From Paraconiothyrium sp. Pb-2020 (Eukaryota > Ascomycota > Dothideomycetes > Pleosporales > Didymosphaeriaceae), in contig JAJUBI010000005.1 of NCBI GenBank assembly GCA_022419385.1, positions 1,488,001 through 1,552,000 of the forward strand: 64,000 nucleotides of DNA, given 5' to 3'. The notes beneath the pieces are model-generated. The model saw only the letters and a program-made list of their open reading frames with translations, ran no database searches and was not told where the DNA came from. The translations under genes were made by a program, and so were the position numbers. Positions 21,893 through 33,493 of this stretch are shown here, in pieces; the first letter of the stretch is position 1; each line of letters starts with the position of its first letter.

Positions 21893-22278
21893 GCAGCGAT
21901 GTCAGATGTATAACGGATCTCTGTTATTAAGAGTGGATACACGACTATGCATAGAGTTCGTAGCCAATGCCAAAGCATAGAGAAGGCTTGCGAGACATGT
22001 CGCCTTTCGCTAAGGCTGGAGTGTGATGTTCGTCAGCTTTTGCTTTGCAACCTCTCCAGAGACTGCCGCGCTACCTTGTAATCCATATATAACTTCCGCT
22101 CGATTGTATGTATACCTCCACCGACCCTTGGAAACCTGAATGGCCAATCACCTGGGCGGCCAGATTGATGCGTGTAAAATTATGCAGAACATGCAGAATG
22201 AGCGTGAGATAAAAACTGTTAATGATACACAAGTACGCTACACATGATCTCAGGAACGGTGAAATGATGAAGCGCATG
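21893..22278. other. Convergent intergenic region
   Basis: Lies between the end of the ankyrin-type gene (+) and the MFS transporter (-). Nothing beyond expected 3' UTR sequence was seen. Confidence 0.5.
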
Positions 22279-24169
22279 CTAAGCGCTACTATGTTCTTCA
22301 CGCCCGTCGATGGTACTTCCACGTCTGGACGGAGCCCCGTCGGGTTCGAGGTCTAGGTAAACTATTTACTCTTTTAGTGTCGATCTTGCTGACAGAGTAT
22401 GCAATACTTACCGTGCGGCTTCACGAACCAGCTCACTAAAAGAGCAATCCCGAACGTAACCGTCAGGCACACAAACACGGTTTGCCTAAAGCTGCCCACT
22501 GTAGCGCTGTATATGCCGTTGAAGATGGTGGGCCCTAAAACTCGTGCAAATGCATGTAGCAGACCTGTAGCACCCAGGAGTTGCCCCACTTGATCAGGAG
22601 GCACGTGCTTCGTGAGCGCGGATCCAATGGCGGGACTTCCAATGCCAGCGAGCGCAGCAACGGCACCCGACAGAATGAAAAGATTACCATCTCTAGAAAG
22701 AGTATATCCGAGGTATCCAAGCATGTCGAAAAATACACCTACGCGGATGATCGATAGATCGAAAACGCCGGATCCAGAATTGCGCTGATTTTTCATACCA
22801 TTTTTCCCACGTATCAAACGTGTGATAACAGGCAGTGCGACGAGAAGTGCGAACACACGCGCACTGTTGACAATACTAACGAACTTGCCGGATTCCAGTT
22901 CTTGCCAGCCGAATTGCCTGCGCGTATAGACAACTACAACACCCATAGCGCCCATAGCTACTCCGAAGGCAATTGTGTCTGTCGCGGCGAGCAAAATCAG
23001 GTTTCGTCGAAGAGCAGAGCTGGTGCCGGGACCTGTGGGCCATAGGATCTTGAGGGGCTCCAATAGATTGATCGAGCGTAGCTGGTCGATCCAGTCGGGA
23101 TCCAAACCGCCATTCCTTTCTTTCTCCGCACGGTAGCGCCGGCGTGCTGCTTCTTGTCTATCTTTCGACAGAGACTCTGGAACCGCCAAAGTAAGGAAGA
23201 GAACGAAGAAAGCGTGGCAGGCGAGTGCAAGGTAGAATACTAGGAGCACGGCTTCTGTTTTGCCGACGTACTTTTCGCGCCAACTGATCACGTAGCCGGA
23301 CAGGACTGGCCCCACTGCAATACCGGTGAAGAGGCAGGCGTGGAAGTACCCGAAAGCTACGTTTCGCTTTTGGGGCGACGTGCAATCTGAGGCGTACGAG
23401 TGCGCGAGAGCCATGCCGACAATGAAGGAACCGGCCAATCCATCAAGTGCATATCCAACCAGTATCCAGTTGACGTGCACAGTTTCGGGATACTTGGCAG
23501 CGAGAATGGTCAAGACTTCCCCCACTAGTGCTCCCATCGTGGTGAAGACCAGTAATCTCTTGCGTCCGTAGCGGTCTGAAAGGGCGCCGAGCTTTGGACT
23601 GGTAATGGCCGCGAGGATGCCAGAGCACAGATTACCGTATAGCAGGAACAGCGACGAGCGAGATGAGACTGCGTCCGTTTGGCATCGGTCGGGTTGCTGT
23701 CCGGGGTCCATAGGTCCACTGATCGGGTCTGGGGAGGATGCGTAGTATTGGTCGCATACGAGGTCCATGATCAAGTTGAGCTTAGGTACGATTATGGCGC
23801 CGAAGGCCATGGTGAATAGCAGGAATGGTGGTAGGAGCCAATATATCTGCCCATTGTTAAGCTCCTAGCATCCTTGATAGTAGGTTTGGCGCATACCGAA
23901 GGTCTCTCCCACCAAGGAAGCCCTCTCAGCTCCGCGTATCCGAACCACTCAGGTTCACTGTTATCGCCTTCGTTGTCTGCGCTTCCTGTCGAATCGCTGT
24001 GACCCAGCAATGGTGCCTCTTCGCCATTCTCATCAAGCTGGTTCGGGCGTTGGCGAAAATTTTGAACTTTGTTGGCCCTCGCGGCCTCTTGTCGCGCGCG
24101 TAATCGTGCCCGGAACTCTCGAGCTATCTCTTCCTCTTCCAGAAATGCTGCATCGTTCGACGAGGACAT
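22279..24169 (-). CDS. Major facilitator superfamily transporter
   Basis: Three exons, 24169-23897, 23846-22412 and 22361-22279 (two 50-nt introns), give 596 residues. A hydrophilic N-terminal tail of ~95 residues (MSSSNDAAFLEEEE..., EEAPLLGHSDS) precedes the first helix. The MFS loop 2-3 signature is present as GALSDRYGRKRLLV, in the tetracycline-exporter-like branch. The central loop is charged (RRRYRAEKERNGG). About 12 spans are expected. The third exon is easy to miss: after WFVKPH a perfect GTAAGT donor leads across 50 nt to VYLDLEPDGAPSRRGST... and a stop at 22279. Reading through instead gives a short odd tail (GKYCILCQQDRH). The substrate is unknown; it is probably a vacuolar or plasma-membrane exporter. 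Confidence 0.92.
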
Positions 24170-25562
24170 CTCGAAGGTCTTTAGCGCAGCTGACGCGCAA
24201 TCGAAAGGCGCGGGCACGGTTGTGTGACGGTCGTAACGTAGTATCGTTATAGTTGCGGTATCATTTCCGATGCTTTTGCCTGGACACAGTCAACACCCAG
24301 GCGTTGTAATTGCCCGGATTGAAGCAAGTTGAGGAGAGGGCTGGGGTTGTCATCCAGATTCGGGCTCGGAGCTTCTCTAATCTTGCTTACACTATTACAT
24401 TCAAGCGTTGCAGTCGGTCAACGTGTCCCACCCAGTAGGGTGCTCGAACCAGGACTAAGAAAATGACGGCGCAATATTATACACAGAAGAAAGAGGTCGT
24501 CCGCGGCACCTCGTCCACTGTCTGCCACGTTAACGCACTCGTGCCGTGGGGCGTCTGCCGGGGGCTTGGAGTTGGATATTCAATGACGTTGTGATGTTTC
24601 GTCCATAACTCGAGCGGGCGTCGGACGCGCATAAGTCCCGATAAGGCTAAACCATGTTAGGCTGCTCTCACCCCGCAATGCCGCATACAAGCGCATTGTA
24701 TTTAGGTTGTTTGAGGTGTTTATCAAAGACCAACCACAATGGATAGATCCGCGTTAGATGCACGGACTTGTCACGACGCAATCCGTTCTGCATTTACGCA
24801 GAACAGGATGATCTATTCGAGCTCTGAAACAGCTTCATTGTCTTCGTGCTTGGCTCTATCTTTGTGTACACGTATAAGCTAGTGAGCTTGTGCCTCTGTT
24901 CGGTTTTTGTACACAGACTACTGACATGTTCCCATAAACCGAAACGACCAACTCTTGCATCAGATTGATATTCTGATGAAGCATCCCCACTCCTCGCGTC
25001 CAGCATCTTCAGGCTTGACGTCCGTGAACTGCCCTCTGCAGTCACACATCCGAGTGCGGGTAACATATTCAAGCGTCCGGATGAATCCTCAGAACTATTC
25101 AGAGCTGACGCCTGTGGGACCTGTGGGCTCGGTGAGACGAAACTTGCGTCTGAGCGTCATCCGCTGGATGCATTTGCCCTGGGCACTTATGCTATTTAGG
25201 TCCGTGTTGATATACGTTGCTATTGTTGCCTTTTTGCCTAGTGTGACATTCAGGGGTTCCTTATCCGATATTATAGTTGCTCTTCCTGCAGTATTTTCTT
25301 TTGTAAAGCCATTATTTCGGCGCTTGCCTCGCGCCTCTCACCATTCGGTGATGGGTAATCTTTCAGCCTGAGGCCAGAGACTCCCTTGATTAGGCATATT
25401 TCTCTTGTGAAGGTTTCATAGGTGCTCCAACTTCCGCCTACTAGGTGGTGCTCGAGAATCTGTAACCGCTTTGGGAAAAGGGCTGTGCCACTTCTCTGAC
25501 AGCATGTCATCGCAGCACCGTTCAGTTGGTACAAATCTGAACTTGCAGTGTCAAGATTTACC
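24170..25562. other. Intergenic region upstream of the MFS gene
   Basis: About 1.4 kb between the MFS start codon and the Est1-domain gene stop codon. The right part carries a small membrane-protein-like frame (25081-25371), listed separately. Nothing else is recognisable. Confidence 0.5.
25081..25371 (+). CDS. Possible small hydrophobic protein (doubtful)
   Basis: A 96-codon frame starts at an ATG (MNPQNYSELTPVGPV...). It contains two hydrophobic stretches that could be membrane helices: HLPWALMLFRSVLIYVAIVA and DIIVALPAVFSFV. Arg-rich flanks (RRNLRLSVIRW, RRLPRASHH) would fit the positive-inside rule. I know no homologue, and chance open frames of this size are common, so it may not be a gene. 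It could also be the first exon or a remnant of a larger membrane protein. Confidence 0.2.
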   Translation: MNPQNYSELTPVGPVGSVRRNLRLSVIRWMHLPWALMLFRSVLIYVAIVAFLPSVTFRGSLSDIIVALPAVFSFVKPLFRRLPRASHHSVMGNLSA

Positions 25563-28038
25563 TCAAGAGGATTTCGTAGAATTGGTCACGGAGAATGTTT
25601 GATTCTGTTCGTCATAGGATATCCAGCGATCGGACTGGACAAGGGATTAGAAACGCAGCACATGAGACACAATAAACTCACGGTAGCCAATTCGTAGCCT
25701 AGACGTAACACCCTCTCAGTCCGGAGTTTAACAGTGCTCGCAAGCTCGAGTGACCGGTCCTCCTCATCATGCTCTCTCTTGAACCATCCTTCAGGAAAGT
25801 ACCATTGGCTCCAAATTTGACCGCGTATCAGATAATCTTCCGGAAGGGGAAGGCTATCGGCTTGATCCGCAAGGAATACGGGACCGGGAAGTGTCTTCTC
25901 TGGTCGTTGTTCTGATTTCAATAACGTATTTAGAAAGGAAACAAGCTCGGTCCAAGGAGCGTGGTCAAGAAAGTGGGCAACGTATTTTATCGAGGCGAAG
26001 GCCGAAAAAAAGGAGAGAAGGACGTGTACGTGAGGAAGCACGTTCTTGTCACCGTTGCGCCGGAGCACGAGCATGAGTGTGGCCATCGTGAGCAGATATG
26101 CGCGAGAGAATGTAAAGTCGGACGATAGGACCTCAACTTGGGCCGCAACTTCTGATTCTGACATGGGCAGCGATGTCTTATCTTCTTCAATGGGCGAAGG
26201 GGAACGGCTATCTTCTTCGGACTGCGACGATGAACTTGTAGACCGTGTCAACTGCTTCTCGTGTAAAATGATGATTTGGCGCAGAATAGAGTCATCACTT
26301 CCATAGTTGAACAGGCCTGCAAGGTTGGTGACAGCGATATAAACCCCTTGCTCTTTCCATTTCGCAGTCACACGTCCGATGTGATTGTCGAGCTGGCTTT
26401 GAAAAGCGAAGCGAGCATCTTCAAAATCCTCAGCTGAAGCTTGTTCAAAAAGTATACCGTGCGCTTGAATGAAACTCGTGTCAATGGGTGGGTCGTGTGA
26501 ATACGGATCCGCTGGACGACGAAGAATAGGTTCCAAGAGCGTCAAGATGGATTCCCGCGCACTAGGAAACGGCTTGACGCATGTTAATGATCGGGCATAG
26601 TAGTATAGCTGTCGTAGAGCGTTAGGGCGTGCCAGGATCGCTAAGTGGTGATACAGCCGGCCCACAGAGGGATTCTTGTCAGCGGCCTTGCTATACCATG
26701 ATCGTGCAACACCAGCCCACGTTTCACGATCGCGAGGGTTCTCGTCTTCAATCGCCATGCGATAACGACCTAAATCACCCAGGCATTCAATCCATGTATC
26801 TTCGAATGCCGGTACAGTCTCATAAAGAAGCGCCATCATCTGATACGCGAGATATATGAAAGCGAGCATATAATCAATGCTCTCAGGAAGACGACGACGA
26901 AGTAACTCAAGGAAAGAATGGATACCATGCTTCCACATTCTCGCTGGCATTGAATACTTCGCCGCCAACCGCCGAAGAGCGGGAGAGGCAGAAGGATGCT
27001 GAGAAGCGAGGAAGAAGTCATGGTGCTCATGGAGCAAGGTTCTATGGAGAGCGATAAGTGCTTGCCAATGATCGCTTGCGAGCCTTGCGGTTGGATCGGA
27101 GCCGTCTTGCAAAGCAGCAGCCTGTGCCCGGTCAACATGGATGCACTTGGTCTCCACCATGGTGAGACCAGCGTAAATCGACTTCACTTCCGAAGCAAGC
27201 TGTTCTTGGGAGATGGGTCGCGAGTCTGGCTGTAAGAGGAGGCCGGGGTACCGGGAGTCGAATCGCTGGATCTCGATCAGACCAGGTTGCGAGCGATGTG
27301 GCACGGACGAAACCGCGGGCTTAGGTGTGTGGTGTTGTACATTAGGAGGACGGCCGGCGGACTGTGGTGTCCGAGACTGAGGTTGACTACGATTGGCTTC
27401 CACGGGCCATTCATTGGTAACTTCAGAGGCTCGATAAGGAGATCTAGTACTTTTCGGATCCTGGGTAGGATCGTACAGCCGAGAATTGTTGGGCTTTGGC
27501 CGTGTCCTTTCAGGGACGACGGTGCGTCGGAGATCTCTAGAATACTCTTCTTCATCATAGATCTCCGGGTGAACCGGTGCCTTACCTCGCCGAGCGTGAA
27601 AATCCGATTCGGCAGGTCTCTTCCTTCCAGACGGAGACAGGCGGCCTCTGGCTTCCAGCGATAAGGCGGTGATGTCGGGTGTGGAACCCCCTCCGGCAGT
27701 GGCGTCAGAAGACTGGTCCGTTAGGCCCTTCCTACATGCGGCAGTCAGAATCAGTGCCTGACGAGGACACAGTGGCATCAGATGTCATGGTGCACGTTGA
27801 CTTACATCCGCAGGGTTGCATCTCGCACCTGAGCACGGGCCGTTTCCGGGTTGGCTTCCAGGAGAGAGGCATGTTCCACGCTGGCGTGGTTGAAGAGTTG
27901 GTCAACATTCTGAAAGATCCTTCCGGAATGTTCGCAATAAGGGCAGGGGAGAGCATCTGTGGGCGGGGCATCAACCGTCTTTGCCTGCGTCCGCAACGCG
28001 GTCACCCATCTGGAGTGAATGTCGGCATTGCTGGTCAT
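25563..28038 (-). CDS. Est1/SMG7-type DNA/RNA-binding domain protein with N-terminal zinc-finger-like motif
   Basis: Three exons, 28038-27806, 27731-25682 and 25634-25563 (introns 74 and 47 nt), 784 residues. Residues ~32-60 hold a C2H2-like pattern (CPYC...LFNHASVEH). A Ser/Pro/Arg-rich region follows. The middle carries the Est1 signature: ADKNPSVGRLYHHLAILA followed by LRQLYYYARSL (about 425-455), typical of the 14-3-3-like/TPR region plus DNA/RNA-binding domain of Est1, SMG5, SMG6 and SMG7. A Ser/Glu-rich loop (TRSTSSSSQSEED) interrupts the helical domain. The short last exon supplies SDRWISYDEQNQTFS, a conserved-looking end. Known relatives act in telomerase recruitment or nonsense-mediated decay; which role applies here is open. 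No PIN nuclease domain is present, so it is not an SMG6 orthologue. Confidence 0.88.
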
Positions 28039-31000
28039 GATGAGAGCCGCAGACTTGGCGGCAGGAATAACCTTGGAAATTGAGACAACGTATTCGGCTG
28101 TAGATGCTGGCCCCTCTGGCCGTAGGCTTGCAAATCATGTGACAGTCTGAGAAGCTCGCACTGAGTGAACAGGTGGCCCCCAAAGCAGCTTAGCGCGTGC
28201 TTCTGCAGCGAGCGTGCGGCAGCTATTGGCTCGTTGCGTACATGGATCGATTGGGAGCGCACAGAGCTGGGGCCGCAAAGCGAGGTCTTGTGTGAAGGCG
28301 CGTGGAGGCGGACGTGGGGTCGCTCTCACGGTACGCGCGCAGCGACTAGCTCCGCTGAGACGGCAGGGATGCGGTGGGAACAAGCGAGATGCTAGATTGA
28401 TGTGCAGGATGTGCTGGAGAAGCGTTGCGGTGAGCCTCGAGGACGAAGTAGGTGTTAAGAAGCCGTGGGTGCGGTTGCGGCTCTTGTGGTTCGCAATCAG
28501 GCGGACCAGGCAGCAGAAGGCAACTGGCCCGTGCACGGCGACATGTGGAGGCCGCCCATCCATGAATCGAATCCCGGAATGTGCATTGCGTCTGCAGCCC
28601 CCGGTGCCATTGTCCGCCGCGGGCCATCAGGCATCGACTCGCTCGCGAACCACGAGCTGGCCTGCGCGGCATCGCCAGAGACCCGCCCTCGTCTTATACC
28701 GTGATCCACCAGAGCCGCATCTCGTCAGCTGCTCCACCGCCTCCGTCTGCCGGAGCAGCTTGCTGGCGCCACCCTGGCGTTGCCTTGTCCTCGCCGTCTG
28801 CGCGGGACGAAGCCGTGCGGCAATCTTCACAGGGTCCGCGGTCCTCCCTTTGCTCGTCCTCAACTCGGGCGCCGTGCGCGAGCCGCAGATCTGGCGCTGA
28901 TGTCCCTCAGCCCTACGATTAAAACGCTCCGTACGCGCTCCCCCAGCTTCATCCTCGCTCTGAGGCGCTTACGCCTCTCTCTCGCCGCAGTCCGACTGCT
29001 GTCCCGCCGCCTTCTCTGTCTCCACGCGCCCATCCCAGAGAGATTGCCCTCGATAGGCCCGAATCGGCAGCCTGCGCTTTGTCCCTTTGGCAAACGCACA
29101 GCCGCATCGATACGCGTGCTGCCAGGCACCAACCGTTTCAGACATGTTCTGCCGCAAGTACAGCTGGAACGAGCTGGTCGCTGATATTGGATGCTAAACT
29201 TGTTAGTGTCAGGCCGCGCCTTCCTTTCCCATCGTTGCCCAGCAATCCGCGCCTACCACTTGATCCACTCGTCTCGAGGCGCCCACGCTGTTTAGAGGCT
29301 CAGACGACCCCTTCAACCTGTTCCCACACATTGACAGCCTAACACGTCACAAGCCTAGTCGTGCGACCTCTACGATTCACGGACTTGACGGAAGTGATTA
29401 TCGCGGTTACGCAGAGGCAACAGAAGGCGCCCCGATCACCATCACACTCGCTGCATGTTCACGCATTGAAAGTCACGCCAACGCATTGCTGCCGGGCCGC
29501 AGAAGCTGTCGTGGCATGATCCTATACATTGCGTAGGTTGCTGCCCGAGAAACGTGGCACACCAGCGGCACGAAATAGGCGCACATAATGAATGCAAGCG
29601 TCTTCGAAACGGCCCAGTCGTCTCCCATCCCTGCAAGCTGGGCCTGATCCTGATAGATATGCGCAGGCTGCCGCCCCAATTATCGTCTACATGCTTGAAA
29701 AAGATAGAGCACTGGTGGTCGTCCCTCGAGGATATTGCCAATTGAACAGGCAAAGCTCCCAGCCTTATGGTTGACCTCAGCCTTGCGCCGCAATCCGGTC
29801 AATGAGGCACCACTACGGAACTACTTGATATCAAGGACTCCTCCGGGAGCAACATTGTCCGAATGCAGGAGTAAATGGCTTCTGCATGATTGCCTTAAAT
29901 AAGCCGAGATGCGTTCTGTCCAGCCATTCGCATCATGCTTTCAGGGCGATCTGGTGCCATTCCCATCGCTGTTGTCTATCCACCAATCTCTCGAACCACT
30001 CTTTCTCCCTTGGGAAATCTTACGACCTCTAAATGATGAAAAGGCGACCAAACCTATGTCAGCAAACCTATTTCCATCCTCGTTCGTCATTGGTTCTACA
30101 ACAAATACTCTGCATGATATGTAACATATTTGATCCGGCCCAGTCTAGCCGTCTACCCCGAGGCATTCCGGCCACACGGATAGTTCGTGATTAGTACAAT
30201 CTCGGTAAGCTCAAATAGTTCATATGTACATGTGGGGTACCCGGGTAAGCATTTCTTCTCCAATCCTTGTACTAGTCGGGTTACCCGAAGTGCACACACT
30301 GTCGTCTCACTGCTCGGCTTAGCAACGAGTCTCGCATTCAATGAACCTGACATCTTTACGATGGGAAAATACGCCAGTCGACAGTCTGTCGTGTGAAGGA
30401 TCGGAATCCAAATCATCAAGGTCGAGCCATCCAGCAGTCGTCATCTTGTGCGGTCGGTTTTGAACGGTGAGTATCAAGCCTGCAGATAGTTTCCCCGCCC
30501 ATGTAAATGACCAACCTTGATTGGTCCATGGTGGGGATGCTTATGAGGGTGCTCCCGTCGGCCTATGCAAGCCAACAATGTTCCGAGCATCCCTCACATT
30601 TTCGAAGACTCTGGTTGGTACCTGTGTAACAGCCTAGATGGCTATTAGGAACGAAACTCTCCAGCGAACGAGCGGCCTCTTCATGTGCCACTGTGCATTC
30701 CCGTGGATACCGACGGCCCGCTTTGCTTCGTGCACCTTCAACTTGCCTAATACGCAGTCTATACCTTACTGTACGTCTTCATCATCCTTTTTCGGCTCCA
30801 ACGTTGGCCTTTTCTTACAGTGTGTTTGGGGGCCTAAATTGCGGAGAGCAGTTCAGGTCAGGGTCACAGGTCTTGAAATTGTGGGGTCCGCGAACGGTGA
30901 ATAGCAGGCATCATTTCACGATACAGATTAGCGTGCAGCGGCATCCGCTACACGATACTTGAACGGCTCAAACACGCATACTCGTGTAATGCGCACTAAC

Positions 31001-33493
31001 CACCGGTCCTCTCGCTATTAGTGTGGCTTCGACTCAATTCTGAGGCCAAAGGAGAACAGAGGATGCGAAGGCAACGAGGCAACCTCGTTGCTCGCTCGCT
31101 AAGTTCCAACTACGCCCCACGAGCTTGGGTCATGCAGAAAGAAGGGATTCCTGCATTGATTCAGTTTGCGACTCAGTCACTCAAATGATTTCATGACGGG
31201 CGAACAAGCGCGGTCTGCGACAGGGCCATATCGTGCGATCGGAGGTTCGTTACAAGAAAGCGGGGTTAGCATGCTTCGTATCTAGCCAGCCACTGAGCAA
31301 AGGCCGTCCATCTCCAAGAACGCCGGATATGGCATCGCCTTACAGCAAACCTTAAGGTAGCGAATCGCAGTAGGCACCGGTGTTCGCCAAACGGTCATGG
31401 TTGTTCGAGAGTGGTGTGTTGCAGCATGAGGTCAATGTGACCACCAGACATACATCACACTCCCTCAAGCACGATCACGATAGGACTCCAGGGCGCAACA
31501 GACGCGGCTATGCGAAGCGAGGCAAGGACACAGAACAATCCGATAGCTCCTCAACACGGCATAGCACGCGGCAACGCAAGTTTGACACGAAATAGTGTGG
31601 AGATCGATCGGAAGGCAACAGGCTTTGAAAGCGGGTGTACAAGGCTGAGGCCTAGACGATCTGATTATCCAAGGTAACACTAGCGCAGCAACTTCGTAGT
31701 AGAACCTCGGTCCTCTCACCTCATCAAATGTCCAATGTCTCAACCTCTCGCGCACGGGTACCATCCATGGAGCCAGGATGCAACCATTTGGCCATAACTC
31801 GATGTTGTCGGTCAGAAAGGATCAGATTGGAAGGCCCGTATGACGCGGCCACCCGCAAGCTCTCAGCCCTGCAGCCTGGAGCGAACGTCAAATCGCGGGA
31901 CGGCAATAGCCGGGCCATCGCACCAAGGGGGCAGGTATCAAGTAAGTGGACCTCCGTTCCAGGCAAGTACTTGCAACGACGGCGGGCGTGGCTGTGACAA
32001 TGGCATGTGGCGTGGAATGTCCGTCATGAGATCATTGTCGCTCCTTGTGCAGAATCAGAAGGAAAGCCGCGGTCGCAGCTGAGTGAGCAAGTTCTTTTCT
32101 CGCGTGCCCATGCACGAAGCAAAAAGGAAATAAAAAGGCAAACGAAAATGATCAGGGAATATGAAGTCTTGAAAAAAAAGTCAGATGCAAAACACCCCAT
32201 CATCTGGCGTTCGTCCTCTCATCGTGCGCTGGTGACATGAGCCTCGCTTTTTCGCCTCCACCACAGCTGCTGAGCCGCGGGTGCAAAGCGCCAGTCATAG
32301 CTCTAAAGTGCATTCTTGCCTCCACGATCGGCCCTGACCGATGAATTGCGGTGAGCTAAGGGGCGACTAATCTATGGGAGCTGAATCGTGTTCGCGAGTG
32401 TGTTCACGGTGATGTGTAAGTTGGGTTTGTCTTGCTGATGAGCCGCGATTGGCAACGAGACTACAATGCGAATTGTGACGAGTTGATGAACGAAGAAGGG
32501 ATATCGTTGCGAAGAGTGTTGAATCAGATACCCTACAGGGCTCTTTTCACCGGAAAGCATGGGCCAATCCGGGTGGAAGAAGCAGCAAGGATGATTGCTG
32601 CATTTTTAACTTCACCTCAACGTGTTTAACATCTACATGTGACAACATGAGAGCTAATATTGGATGCAATGCACGTAGCAGTCTAGCTAGGGACGGTGAT
32701 GGAGTGCTGAGAGGCCAAACTGATCCAGAAGTCTGTGGATTCTTCAGTGTTATCCATAGAATGTTTGGTGAGGAGAGGAGGTGAAATTCAATATTAAAGT
32801 TATGCTAGGTTCATCGAAAAAACAAACCAAGTAAACGTCATTTCAATCCACCCTTGAAGTCAAACAGGATTCGGATAGTAGAAGCTCTGCAGAATTACCC
32901 ATCACCTCCGTCTGACCCTGGGTGTTTCCCCATAGCTGAGAAGCACACGTATGTGTGGCCATGTGTAAATCACTTGCCATGACCATTGCGCAAAGAATCA
33001 AAGCAGTGCGTGGCAAGACCCAAAAGCATACGTTTAGTCGGCAAAGACGTCCACGGTTCGCTCGCAACCCTCACGGATCTCCTTGCACGGCCGCGGAATC
33101 TAAGTGGATCTCACCCAAGTTACAAGTCCATGTAGCCAGACCATGAGGTAAACATGGTATTGTAAGACGCCCGCAAGATGGCGTATATTTTGCGCATAGT
33201 AGTTCGACCTCGCGTAAGTGTTGACATATAGTGTACAGTTACATTGGTACCAGAACTTATGTATGCAGTGTACCTCGCATCATGGCAGACGAACTATCTT
33301 AACCCTATTCAACATCATCACTAGAGATAGAGATACTGTCACCGGCTTGGGTCTCATGCGCGCGGTTAAGTCTTCTTTGGGGGCACAACCTTGAGAATCG
33401 AATGCTTTCATCGTCTTGCATCCCTCCTACATGCCTAAGTCCCCCTTCCTTTCTAGGACTCTATATATTGACGCAAAACCACTCCACGTACGC
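28039..33493. other. 5.4-kb stretch without a supportable gene
   Basis: The largest gap in the window. About 28.1-29.3 kb is GC-rich and carries overlapping open frames of 100-228 codons on both strands (for example 28214-28900 plus, 28135-28563 minus). Their composition (Arg/Ala/Ser/Pro/Leu mixtures) and mutual overlap argue against real coding. This part may be the leader and promoter of the Est1-domain gene. A plus-strand frame at ~29254-29532 has protein-like composition (DDPFNLFPHIDSL, GSDYRGYAEATEGAPITIT) but no ATG. From 29.6 to 33.4 kb I see only short frames, one perfect 9-bp hairpin, and no transposase, reverse transcriptase or terminal repeats. Confidence 0.5.
31071..31091. repeat. 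Perfect inverted repeat (9-bp stem, 3-nt loop)
   Basis: GCAACGAGG is followed by the loop CAA and its exact complement CCTCGTTGC. It lies alone inside the gene-poor stretch. It could be a transcript hairpin, the trace of an excision event or chance. No T-run follows and no partner repeat was found. Confidence 0.6.

Noticed and set aside
28560..28580. tRNA B-box-like sequence (minus strand GATTCGATTC)
   Set aside because: The flanking bases cannot form the T-stem, and no matching A box or acceptor stem was found.
28214..28900. 228-codon plus-strand open frame in the GC-rich part of the gene-poor interval
   Set aside because: It overlaps several other frames on both strands, as expected in GC-rich noncoding DNA. 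No motif and no splice structure.
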